Of a DNA stretch of 64,000 nucleotides, positions 22,979-31,646 are shown in pieces; position 1 is the first letter of the stretch, and the number at the start of each line of letters is the position of its first letter. The DNA is from Asticcacaulis sp. AND118 (lineage in GTDB: Bacteria > Pseudomonadota > Alphaproteobacteria > Caulobacterales > Caulobacteraceae). The stretch spans positions 1 through 64,000 of the forward strand of contig NZ_CP084910.1 of the NCBI RefSeq assembly GCF_020535245.1, in the 5' to 3' direction. A model generated the notes under the pieces. It was given only the letters and a program-made list of their open reading frames with translations. It did no database searches and was not told where the DNA came from. Made by a program: the position numbers and the translations under genes.

Positions 22979-23005
22979 GGTTTCCTCCCGAAAATTGCCT
23001 GAGGT

Positions 23006-24001
23006 TCAGCCCCACAGTCCGACGATCTTCTTCACGTCTTTCACCACCGGCTCGGCGGCGGCGTCCGCCGTTTCCGCACCCAGCTTCAACACGCGATCGA
23101 CCTCGGCCGGATCGTTCAATAGCGCACGCAGACGCTCGGAGATAGGCGACATCTTGTCCACCACCACCTCGGCCAGAGCCGGCTTGAACGCGCCGAAGCC
23201 CTTACCGCCGAAATCGTTGAGCACGTCCTGCACCGATACGCCGGCCAGAGCCGCATAGATGCCGACAAGGTTTTTGGCCTCGGCGCGGCCTTCAAGACCG
23301 GCCTCTTCCGACGGCAGGGCGTCGGCGTCCGACTTAGCCTTCTTGATCTTCGAGGCGATGGTGTCGGCGTCGTCGGTCAGATTGATGCGCGAATTGTCCG
23401 AAGGGTCGGACTTCGACATCTTGGCCGCGCCGTCGCGCAAGCTCATGATGCGCGCGCCCGGCCCCTGATACAGGGTGTCGGGCAGCGGGAAGTAGTCGAC
23501 CTTATAGTCGTGGTTGAACTTTTTGGCCACATCGCGGGTCAGCTCAAGGTGCTGACGCTGGTCTTCGCCGACCGGCACGTGGGTGGCTTTATAGAGTAAA
23601 ATGTCGGCGGCCTGCAGCACCGGATAGGTGTAGAGGCCGATCGAAGCGCGCTCCTTGTCCTTACCCGCCTTGTCCTTGAACTGCGTCATGCGGTCGAGCC
23701 ACCCCAGACGCGCCACGCAGTTGAACAGCCACGCCAGCTCGGTATGGCTGCGCACCGCCGATTGCGGGAAGATGGCCGATTTGGCCGGATCGACCCCGGC
23801 GGCCAGATAGCAGGCAGCGATTTCGCGCGTCTGCGACAAAAGCTTGTCCGGGTCCTGCCACACGGTGATCGCGTGCAGGTCTGCAATCATGTAAAAGCGC
23901 GTGGCCTCCAGCGATTGCATGTCGGCAAACTTTTTGAGCGCGCCGAGATAGTTGCCAAGGTGCAGCGAACCGGATGCCTGGATGCCGGACAGAATACGCA
24001 T
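23006..24001 (-). CDS. trpS: Tryptophanyl-tRNA synthetase
   Basis: TrpS charges tRNA-Trp. The 331-residue class I enzyme has the HIGH-like motif HLGNYLG (about residues 15-21) and the KMSKS loop AAKMSKSDPSD (about residues 195-205). It lies 12 bp after murJ on the same strand, so the two are probably co-transcribed, with the PCu(A)C gene behind them. Confidence 0.96.
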   Translation of the reverse strand: MRILSGIQASGSLHLGNYLGALKKFADMQSLEATRFYMIADLHAITVWQDPDKLLSQTREIAACYLAAGVDPAKSAIFPQSAVRSHTELAWLFNCVARLGWLDRMTQFKDKAGKDKERASIGLYTYPVLQAADILLYKATHVPVGEDQRQHLELTRDVAKKFNHDYKVDYFPLPDTLYQGPGARIMSLRDGAAKMSKSDPSDNSRINLTDDADTIASKIKKAKSDADALPSEEAGLEGRAEAKNLVGIYAALAGVSVQDVLNDFGGKGFGAFKPALAEVVVDKMSPISERLRALLNDPAEVDRVLKLGAETADAAAEPVVKDVKKIVGLWG

Positions 24002-24013
24002 ATTTGGACCTTC

Positions 24014-25624
24014 TTACCCCTTACGCAGGGCTTTCTTGATGTCGGACGGGCGGATGGCCCGCGTGGCGAACAGAAGGGCGATATAAACGAAAAGTCCGAG
24101 GAGACAAACGCCCACAATGGCGATTTCCTTGGTCAGGTGATGCGTCAGCGGCTGCATTACGCCCTCGATCTGCGGCCGCAGGTGCGAGGCCAGCGCGCAG
24201 AAGCCCCCCATCAGGGCGCCGGCGATGATGACCTTGAACAGGCCCCCCGCGGCTTTCGGACCTAAACGCCACGTCTTGCGGCGCGCCAAGGTCCACCACA
24301 TCAGCCCGACATTGACCCACGCCGCCGCCGAGGTGCCGATGGCCAGACCCGCCACGCCGATAAGCGGGAACAGGGTCAGGCCGCAGCCGAGATTGACCAC
24401 CACCGACACCAGGGCGAACTTCATCGGACCGTAGGTGTCCTTGCGCGCGAAGAAGGCCGGGGTCAGCACGCGCGCCAGCACGAAGGCCGGGACGCCCCAG
24501 CCGTAGTGCAGCAGGGCGCGCGCGGTTTCCTGCGCGTCGTGCCGCAGGAACTCACCGCGCGTATAGAGGCCGTCGATGAGAAAATAAGGCATGGCGATCA
24601 GCGCCGCCGCCGCCGGCAGGGTCAGGGCCATGGAGAACAGCACGGCGTCGTCCATCACGGTCTGCGACCGCTCATGATCGCCGGACTGCACGGCGCGCGA
24701 CAGGGTTGGCAGCAGCGCCACGCCGATCGCCACCCCGACCAGACCGAGCGGCAACTGATACAGGCGATCGGCAACGCTCAGCCAGGTGCGCGCGCCATTG
24801 ACGCCCGACGCCAGAAGCGAGGAAACGAAGACATTGATCTGCGTCGCCGCCGCCGCCAGCGCCCCCGGCACGGCCAGCAGCAGCAGGCCGCGCATCTCCG
24901 GCGTCAGCTTGGGCCAGACGAAGCCGATGCGCGCGCCGGTCTGGCGACAGCCCCAGACCAGCAGCGCCGCCTGCGCCACCCCGGCCGCCAGCACGCCCGC
25001 CGAAGCCATATAGGAGGCGTGCACCGGATTTTGCCCGAACCACACAAAGATCAGCATGAAAACGTTGAGCAGGGTCGGCACGAAGGCCGACAGGGCGAAG
25101 CGCCCGCGCGCATTCAGCACGCCTGATAGCAGCGCCACCATGGTCATGCACGGCAGATAGGGCATGGTGATCTGGGTCAGGATGACGGTCAGGCGCATCT
25201 TGTCCGGATCGTCGGCATAGCCTTCCGAAAACACGGCCATTATCTGGGGCATGAAGATCATGGCCACGGCGCTCAGCACGATGGCGATCAGGGTCATGGT
25301 GGCCATGGCGTCGCGCGCCAGCCGGTCGGCGGCTTCGGGCCCGTCCTTTTCCAGCGTCGCCGAATAGGCCGGCACGAAAGCGGCGGTAAAGGCCCCTTCG
25401 GCGAAGATACGGCGGAACAGGTTGGGGAAGGTCAGGGCCGTGGCGTAGGCGTCGGCGGCGATATTGCCCGAAGCCCCCATGACGGCGGTGATGACGAGGT
25501 CGCGGGCAAAACCCATGACGCGGCTGACCAGCGTCATACCGCCGAAGACGAGCGAGGAGCGGACGACGCTGGTGGGTTTGGACCCTGTTTCCTGAGACAC
25601 GGAGGCTGGCCTTGAAAGGAGCAA
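24014..25624 (-). CDS. murJ: Lipid II flippase MurJ
   Basis: MurJ flips lipid II across the inner membrane for peptidoglycan synthesis. The protein, about 528-536 residues, has around 14 membrane helices. The family marks are TLVSRVMGFARDLV near the N-terminus and FPNLFRRIFAEGAFTAAFVP at about residues 65-85. The start is uncertain: no ATG precedes the conserved part within reach, so it must be TTG 25624 or GTG 25600. AAGAG lies upstream of the TTG. It heads the murJ-trpS-PCu(A)C run. Confidence 0.93.
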   Translation of the reverse strand: MLLSRPASVSQETGSKPTSVVRSSLVFGGMTLVSRVMGFARDLVITAVMGASGNIAADAYATALTFPNLFRRIFAEGAFTAAFVPAYSATLEKDGPEAADRLARDAMATMTLIAIVLSAVAMIFMPQIMAVFSEGYADDPDKMRLTVILTQITMPYLPCMTMVALLSGVLNARGRFALSAFVPTLLNVFMLIFVWFGQNPVHASYMASAGVLAAGVAQAALLVWGCRQTGARIGFVWPKLTPEMRGLLLLAVPGALAAAATQINVFVSSLLASGVNGARTWLSVADRLYQLPLGLVGVAIGVALLPTLSRAVQSGDHERSQTVMDDAVLFSMALTLPAAAALIAMPYFLIDGLYTRGEFLRHDAQETARALLHYGWGVPAFVLARVLTPAFFARKDTYGPMKFALVSVVVNLGCGLTLFPLIGVAGLAIGTSAAAWVNVGLMWWTLARRKTWRLGPKAAGGLFKVIIAGALMGGFCALASHLRPQIEGVMQPLTHHLTKEIAIVGVCLLGLFVYIALLFATRAIRPSDIKKALRKG

Positions 25625-25673
25625 TCGGTTTCGCTCTTACCCTAGCCGCAGGAATTAGCAAGCGGAGAGACGC

Positions 25674-27302
25674 TTACCCGTTCGGGTGCAGGCCCGGCGC
25701 TTCCTGACCCGTGCGCGCGACGTATTCGGTATAGCCGCCGCCGTATTGATGCACGCCCTCCGGCGTCAGCTCCAGCACGCGGTTCGACAGCGCCCCCAGG
25801 AAGTGGCGGTCGTGCGACACGAACAGCATGGTGCCCTCGAAATCCGCCAGCGCCGCGACCAGCATTTCCTTCGTCACCATATCAAGGTGGTTGGTCGGTT
25901 CGTCGAGCACCAGCAGGTTGGGCGGGTCGAACAGCATCTTGGCCATGACCAGACGCGCCTTTTCCCCGCCCGACAGCACGCGGCACGGCTTTTCGACATC
26001 GTCGCCGGAGAAGCCGAAACAGCCCGCCAGCGTGCGCAGCGCGCCCTGAGGCGCCTGCGGGAAGGAGCCTTCCAGCGACTCGAAGATCGTCTCTTCGCCG
26101 TCCAGCAGGTCCATCGAGTGCTGGGCGAAATAGCCCATCTTCACGCTGGCCCCGACGGTGACCGTCCCCTTGTCGGGCTTGGCATCGCCGGCCACCAGCT
26201 TCAGCAGGGTCGATTTGCCCGCGCCGTTGGCCCCCAGAATGCACCAGCGCTCCTTGCGCCGCACCTTGAAATCGAGCCCGGCATAGATCGACAGATCGCC
26301 ATAGCCTTTGTGAACGTCGCGCAGGTTCAGCACGTCATCGCCCGAACGCGGCGGGCTGCGGAATTCAAACTGCACCGACTGGCGGCGGCGCGGGGCTTCG
26401 ACGCGCTCGATCTTGTCGAGCTTCTTCACGCGGCTCTGGACCTGCGCGGCGTGCGAAGCGCGGGCCTTGAAGCGTTCGATGAACTTGATTTCCTTGGCCA
26501 GCATGGCCTGCTGACGCTCGTACTGAGCCTGACGCTGAGCTTCGGTCAGCGCGCGCTGCTGGTCGTAGAAGTCGAGATCGCCCGAATAGGTGATCAGCGA
26601 ACCGGCGTCGATTTCCACCACCTTGCCGATGATGCGGTTCATGAAGGCGCGGTCGTGCGAGGTCATCAGCAGCGCGCCGTCATAGTTTTTCAGGAAGGCT
26701 TCCAGCCAGATCAGGCTTTCGAGGTCCAGGTGGTTCGACGGTTCGTCGAGCAACATGCCGTCGGGACGCATCAACAGAATGCGCGCCAGCGCCACGCGCA
26801 TCTTCCAGCCGCCGGACAGAAGCCCGACATCGCCGTCCATGCGCTCCTGAGTGAAGCTCAGACCCGCCAGCACTTCGCGCGCCCGCGCCTCCAGCGCATA
26901 GCCGTCCAGCTCTTCGAAACGGGCCTGCACGTCGCCGTAACGCTCGATGATGGCGTCGAACGCGTCCAACTGATCCGGATCGGCCATGGCGGCTTCGAGT
27001 TCAGCCATTTCGGCGGCCAGCGCGCTCACCGGACCGACGCCGTCCATCACGGCGGCGACGGCGCTCTGCCCCGACATTTCGCCGACGTCCTGACTGAAAT
27101 AGCCGATGGTCATGCCCGCATCGATGGCGACCTGCCCGTCGTCGGGCGGCTCCTGACCGGTGATCATGCGGAACAGGGTCGTCTTGCCCGCGCCGTTCGG
27201 CCCGATCAGCCCGACCTTCTCGCCCTTCTGAATGCCCATCGAGGCGTCGATGAACAGTATCTGGTGGCCGTTCTGCTTGCTGATATTGTCGAGGCGGATC
27301 AT
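25674..27302 (-). CDS. ABC-F family ATPase (Uup/YbiT-like)
   Basis: This 542-residue protein has two ABC domains and no membrane segment. Walker A motifs are GPNGAGKT (about 34-41) and GANGAGKS in the second half. The signatures are LSGGWKMRVALAR and LSGGEKARLVMAK, and the Walker B motifs are followed by the ABC-F LDEPSNHLD and LDEPTNHLD. A charged linker (about 245-315, KEIKFIERFKARASHAAQVQ) joins them, as expected for ribosome-binding ABC-F proteins. The exact subgroup is not clear from inspection. Confidence 0.9.
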   Translation of the reverse strand: MIRLDNISKQNGHQILFIDASMGIQKGEKVGLIGPNGAGKTTLFRMITGQEPPDDGQVAIDAGMTIGYFSQDVGEMSGQSAVAAVMDGVGPVSALAAEMAELEAAMADPDQLDAFDAIIERYGDVQARFEELDGYALEARAREVLAGLSFTQERMDGDVGLLSGGWKMRVALARILLMRPDGMLLDEPSNHLDLESLIWLEAFLKNYDGALLMTSHDRAFMNRIIGKVVEIDAGSLITYSGDLDFYDQQRALTEAQRQAQYERQQAMLAKEIKFIERFKARASHAAQVQSRVKKLDKIERVEAPRRRQSVQFEFRSPPRSGDDVLNLRDVHKGYGDLSIYAGLDFKVRRKERWCILGANGAGKSTLLKLVAGDAKPDKGTVTVGASVKMGYFAQHSMDLLDGEETIFESLEGSFPQAPQGALRTLAGCFGFSGDDVEKPCRVLSGGEKARLVMAKMLFDPPNLLVLDEPTNHLDMVTKEMLVAALADFEGTMLFVSHDRHFLGALSNRVLELTPEGVHQYGGGYTEYVARTGQEAPGLHPNG

Positions 27303-27720
27303 GGGTGCGGTTCGTACAGACTCAAAAACGGGGATGCGGGCGCGAAACGGGTCAGAGCAAGTCCCTGACGTGCTGCGCTGCGGGATTGCGCAGGCATCTA
27401 CAATGCCACGCGGATTTAGGGAAGGGCAGGTTTGAGCTCAACGGTTACACTCAACTGAACGGTATCGATTGAAAAGCACTCTTAGCGTCGGTTTTATGAG
27501 CTCTTTGCGGACTCAGCTTATGAGGGCGATTTTAGTGGACACCCATCAAATGATCTGCCCGACTTACAGCACTCTATCACACTGATGTGAGATTCAATCT
27601 CGTCACGGCATATTCAACGCCTCGACCAAATTTTGGTTGTTTAATTTAATTTCTCTCGCGATAGTGGCGCTCAGCCACCTAGCTATTTTAAGAGTAACCG
27701 TTTGTCTGTTTGGAGAGCCC
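27303..27720. other. Intergenic region before the HEPN/zinc-ribbon gene
   Basis: No convincing gene or RNA is visible in these 418 bp. The right half becomes AT-rich. A possible sigma-70-like promoter is TTGAAA (27469-27474), a 17-bp spacer and TTTTAT (27492-27497). GGAGAG at about 27711-27716 serves the gene starting at 27721. An in-frame extension from 27637 would add a hydrophobic stretch but lacks a ribosome binding site. Confidence 0.4.
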
Positions 27721-28689
27721 ATGCCGTCCCTGTTCCAAAATGCCGTCGCATCAATCCGCATGGGGGTTGAGGACTATCGTCAACAAGATTCGGATCGTGA
27801 TATCTCAGCAGTTCGTAATTTCTATGCGGGGGTTCTACTGCTAGCGAAAGAGGCTTTGATTCGGGCGGCCCCCAACGCTGATGCACAGATAATTATCGGC
27901 GCTAAACTCAAACCGGTATCAGATGGGCACGGCGGTATAGAGCTGGCACAAGTCGGCCATACAACGATCGATTTCCAACAGATTGGCGAGCGCGCAGCCG
28001 ATTTTGGCGTTAGCTTAGATCATAAGGCGCTTAAGGCCCTTAATACGATCCGCAATGACATGGAGCATCACTACACCTCTGAGTCGGCAACAGCGATCAG
28101 GGCCGCGATCAGCAAAGGTTTTCCTGTAGTCGCTTCTTTGTTCCGGCAACTCAAGGAGGAGCCTATCGCTCGCTTGGGTGACGCTTGGAATGCGATGCTG
28201 GAAACGAAAGAGCTTTACGATCAGGAACTGAGGAGTGCTCGCGCGACACTAGAGAACATCGCATGGTTTTCTCCATCGATCTCTCCTGAATTAATCAAAT
28301 GCGGGCAATGCCAATCTGAGCTGGTAGAACAAGTCAAAGCGGATAATGAACAACAAGATACCGCGCAATTACGCTGCCGTACTTGCGGTGAAGACGTAGA
28401 GATGGCGGATGCCATCGAAAGTGCGATCGATGAAGTCTATGGGACCGATGCTTACCTTCGCTACAAAGATGCAGCGGAAAATGGACCTATCTATGACTGC
28501 CCGTCCTGCAGTCGGGCAACACTTGTAGAGGGTGAAGACGGCTGTGCCAATTGCGGTGAACCGTTAGACTATGAAACTGAATGTAGCAGATGCGGTGACA
28601 GCATTGGCATTCAAGACTATCTCGACGGAATGGATGAAGGGCTTTGCGGCTATTGTGCGCACATGCATGAAAAAATTATGAGAGAGTAG
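27721..28689 (+). CDS. Possible HEPN-domain protein with C-terminal zinc ribbons
   Basis: This 322-residue protein is not one I can name. The N-terminal half (about 10-150) is helical and contains RNDMEH at residues 111-116, which fits the R-x4-H active-site pattern of HEPN RNases. The C-terminal half has six CxxC pairs (CGQC, CRTC, CPSC, CANC, CSRC, CGYC), enough for three zinc ribbons, with acidic linkers. I start it at ATG 27721, behind GGAGAG. Its DNA looks less GC-rich than the neighbouring ABC-F and glnD genes, which suggests transfer. An RNA-targeting or defence role is inference only. Confidence 0.65.
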   Translation: MPSLFQNAVASIRMGVEDYRQQDSDRDISAVRNFYAGVLLLAKEALIRAAPNADAQIIIGAKLKPVSDGHGGIELAQVGHTTIDFQQIGERAADFGVSLDHKALKALNTIRNDMEHHYTSESATAIRAAISKGFPVVASLFRQLKEEPIARLGDAWNAMLETKELYDQELRSARATLENIAWFSPSISPELIKCGQCQSELVEQVKADNEQQDTAQLRCRTCGEDVEMADAIESAIDEVYGTDAYLRYKDAAENGPIYDCPSCSRATLVEGEDGCANCGEPLDYETECSRCGDSIGIQDYLDGMDEGLCGYCAHMHEKIMRE

Positions 28690-28740
28690 GTGCACGCTCT
28701 ATGCCGCGGCAGCCTTTCTTACCAAACTAAGCGGCCCCCT

Positions 28741-31629
28741 CTACCGCGCCATCGACGCCCGTGCGCGCGTCGGGGCTGAGCGCGTCGGGGCCGACGGCGG
28801 GTCGAGCACATCGGTCAGGGCGCGGTGGACCTTTTCGCGCTGTGACTTGGTCAGTTGCCGGCGGGTGAAGTGATCAACCACATAGAAGGCGTCGACCGCG
28901 CGTTCGCCGTAACAGTCGATGTGCGCCGAAGCCGTATCCAGATGCGCCTTGGCCAGCACGCTGGCCACATCGGCCAGAAGCCCCGGACGGTCGCGGCCCG
29001 ACACTTCGATAATCGTCATCTGCGGGTTCGACTCGTCGTCGAACACCACCGTCGGGGCAATGGCGAAGGCCGCCGTGCGGTGGGCGTTGATCGCTTTGTG
29101 GATCAGGGGCGCGGCCACTTCGCCGCCGACCGCGCGTTCCAGCGCCTGTTCCATCTGACGGATACGGCCCGGATCGTCGTGGCCGAAGGGCTTGCCCTGC
29201 GCGTCCTGCACGTAGAAGACGTCGAGCGCCTGACCGGTGGTCGAGGTGAAGACCTGCGCCCCCACCACGTTGGCGCCCATATTGGTGAAGCAGCGCGCCA
29301 GATCGGCGAACAGGCCCGGACGATCCTTGCCCGTGATGCAGAAGCTGGCGGCATTGCGCGCATGGTCGATATAGGCCCGAGCCGAGGCCTTATCCGCCGA
29401 AACGTCCCCGGAGCTGCCCCAGGCCTGACGGGCATGGTGGCGGATTTCGTCGGCCGTGAAAGCGAAGAGGTAGGACTCTTCCATCGTATCGAGCCAGGCG
29501 CGCATATGGGCGTCACCGGCGCTCAAGGATTCACGCAGGGCGGCGGCGCGCGCCTGAATTTCCTCGCGCACCTGCGTCACCGCGTCGCCTTCGGTGCCGC
29601 GCCCGCCGCGGAAGGCGGCCTCAGTCGCGGCCTGAAGCTCGCGCATCAACTGGCCCTTCCAGCCGTTCCACACGCCCGGCCCGACAGCGCGGATGTCGGC
29701 CACGGTGAGGATCAGCAACTGACGCAGGCGCTCCGGCGTTTCGACGATGCGCGCGAAGGAGGCCACGGTTTCCGGATCAGACACGTCGCGTTTCTGGGCG
29801 TAATCCGACAGCACGAGGTGGTGCCGCACCAGCCACGCCACCTGATCGATCTGCCATTTTTCGAGGCCCAGACGCGCGCAGGCCCGCCGCGCGGCGATCT
29901 CGCCCTCTATCTCCTGCCCCAGCTCGCCGCCCTTGCCCACATCGTGCAGCAGCATGGCGAGATAAAGCGTTTCCTTGTTGGCCAGATTGGGGATCAGCGA
30001 GGTGGCCAGCGGGTGGTCGTCCTTGTGCTGACCCAGTTCGATATCGCGGATGATGCCGATGGCGCGCAGGGTGTGCTCGTCCACGGTATAGGTGTGGTAC
30101 ATGTTGAACTGGGTCTGGGCGACGATGTGCCCGTATTCCGGGATGTAGCGCCCCAGAAGCCCGGTCTCGGTCATCAGCGACAGGGTGCGGTACGGGTTTT
30201 TGCCGCGCACCAGAATGTCGAGGAAGACCTCGGCCACGGCCTTGTCGCGACGCAGACCCGCCGTCACCAGCTTGAGGTTACGCGCCACCGCCGTGAAGGC
30301 GTCCGGGTGCAGGTCCATCTCCAGCCGGTCCGCCATGCGGAACAGCTTGAACATGGCGATCGGGGCCTTTTTGAATATGTCCGGACTTTGCACGCTGAGG
30401 CGGCCGGAATCGACGATCAGGCCCGGATGCTCCGGTTTTGCCAGCGAGCGCAGGCCCGACTGGAAGAAGTTGGTCAGGCGTTGCAGCGGCTTGGTCTGCT
30501 GCGCCTCCAGCTTGGTGCAGAAGATGCGGGTCAGCGCCCCGACCTCCTTGGCCACCAGAAAATAACGGCGCATGAAGCGCTCGACCGCCGGCTCGCCGTC
30601 GGCCTCGACATAGCCCATGCGGCGGGCGATTTCGGGTTGCAGATCGAAGCTGAGCCGCTCTTCGGCGCGGCCCGCCGTCATGTGGATCAGCACGCGCACC
30701 TTCCACAGGAAGTCGAAGGCCTGCACGAAGGCGGTGCGTTCTTTTTCGGTCAGAAGCGGGTCGAGCACGCCCCAGCCGCCCGCCGCCTGCGGCTTCGGGC
30801 TTTCGCGCAGAACCGGCGCATGGGTCGATCCGGCCAGATATTTGGCGATCCAGAACAGGGTGTGCAGGTCGCGCAGGCCCCCCTTGCCCTCTTTCAGGTT
30901 CGGCTCGACCACATAGCGGGTGGTCCCGGCCTTGGCGTGGCGAAAATCGCGCTCTTCCAGCTTGGCCGCAACAAAATCGAAAGCCCCGTGACGCATGACG
31001 TCGCTGGCCAGCTTGTCCTTGAGGTTCTGCACCAGCCCCGCGTCGCCGGCGAGCGGGCGGTATTCGAGCAGGGCGGTCATGACCGTGTGGTCTTCGCGCG
31101 CCATGCGCAGGCTTTCATCGACCGTGCGCGAGGCGTGACCGACCTTCAGACCCAGATCCCATAACGAATAGAGGATGAATTCGATGACGCTTTCCGAGTG
31201 CGGAGTCTCTTTCCACGCGCGCAGAAACAACAGGTCGAGGTCCGAATAGGGCGCCAGTTCGCCGCGCCCGTAACCGCCCACCGCCACCAGCGCCAGACGC
31301 TCGCCCTCGGTCGGATTGCGCGCGCGGTAGACGTGGGTCAGGGTGAAGTCCCACAGGGCGGTGATGATCTCGTCGGCCAGCTTCGACAACTCGCGCGCCG
31401 TGGACAGGCCGCCGCGGTGGTCCTCGACATGGGCCAGCAGGCTTTCGCGCGCCATGTCCCATTCGCGTTTGAGGATCGCCACCGCCTTTCGCCGCAGGTC
31501 CGCCACATCGCCCGTAGAGTCCTCATAGGCCTCGGTCAGTTTGCGGCGCAACATGGCACCATCGATGCTGTGGCTCAGCAGGGAGGGATTGGTCTTGGTC
31601 AGCATAAGGGCGGGTTCACCAGCGGGCAT
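28741..31629 (-). CDS. glnD: Bifunctional PII uridylyltransferase/uridylyl-removing enzyme
   Basis: GlnD senses glutamine and adds or removes UMP on PII proteins, controlling nitrogen assimilation. The 962 residues show the nucleotidyltransferase motif GGYGRGELAPYSDLD (118-132), a central HD domain with LLHDVGKGGELG and two C-terminal ACT domains beginning ITGKDRPGLFADLA and VSGRDRPGLLADVA. It follows mutS by 17 bp on the same strand, so the two are probably co-transcribed. It converges on the HEPN/zinc-ribbon gene. Confidence 0.95.
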   Translation of the reverse strand: MPAGEPALMLTKTNPSLLSHSIDGAMLRRKLTEAYEDSTGDVADLRRKAVAILKREWDMARESLLAHVEDHRGGLSTARELSKLADEIITALWDFTLTHVYRARNPTEGERLALVAVGGYGRGELAPYSDLDLLFLRAWKETPHSESVIEFILYSLWDLGLKVGHASRTVDESLRMAREDHTVMTALLEYRPLAGDAGLVQNLKDKLASDVMRHGAFDFVAAKLEERDFRHAKAGTTRYVVEPNLKEGKGGLRDLHTLFWIAKYLAGSTHAPVLRESPKPQAAGGWGVLDPLLTEKERTAFVQAFDFLWKVRVLIHMTAGRAEERLSFDLQPEIARRMGYVEADGEPAVERFMRRYFLVAKEVGALTRIFCTKLEAQQTKPLQRLTNFFQSGLRSLAKPEHPGLIVDSGRLSVQSPDIFKKAPIAMFKLFRMADRLEMDLHPDAFTAVARNLKLVTAGLRRDKAVAEVFLDILVRGKNPYRTLSLMTETGLLGRYIPEYGHIVAQTQFNMYHTYTVDEHTLRAIGIIRDIELGQHKDDHPLATSLIPNLANKETLYLAMLLHDVGKGGELGQEIEGEIAARRACARLGLEKWQIDQVAWLVRHHLVLSDYAQKRDVSDPETVASFARIVETPERLRQLLILTVADIRAVGPGVWNGWKGQLMRELQAATEAAFRGGRGTEGDAVTQVREEIQARAAALRESLSAGDAHMRAWLDTMEESYLFAFTADEIRHHARQAWGSSGDVSADKASARAYIDHARNAASFCITGKDRPGLFADLARCFTNMGANVVGAQVFTSTTGQALDVFYVQDAQGKPFGHDDPGRIRQMEQALERAVGGEVAAPLIHKAINAHRTAAFAIAPTVVFDDESNPQMTIIEVSGRDRPGLLADVASVLAKAHLDTASAHIDCYGERAVDAFYVVDHFTRRQLTKSQREKVHRALTDVLDPPSAPTRSAPTRARASMAR

Positions 31630-31646
31630 TTCGTATACCTGTGTTT

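Noticed and set aside
27303-27636. tRNA or small RNA after the ABC-F gene
   Set aside because: No cloverleaf or convincing terminator structure could be found by eye.
27637-27720. Upstream in-frame start of the HEPN/zinc-ribbon gene, adding a hydrophobic helix
   Set aside because: It has no ribosome binding site, while the ATG at 27721 has GGAGAG and begins the plausible domain.
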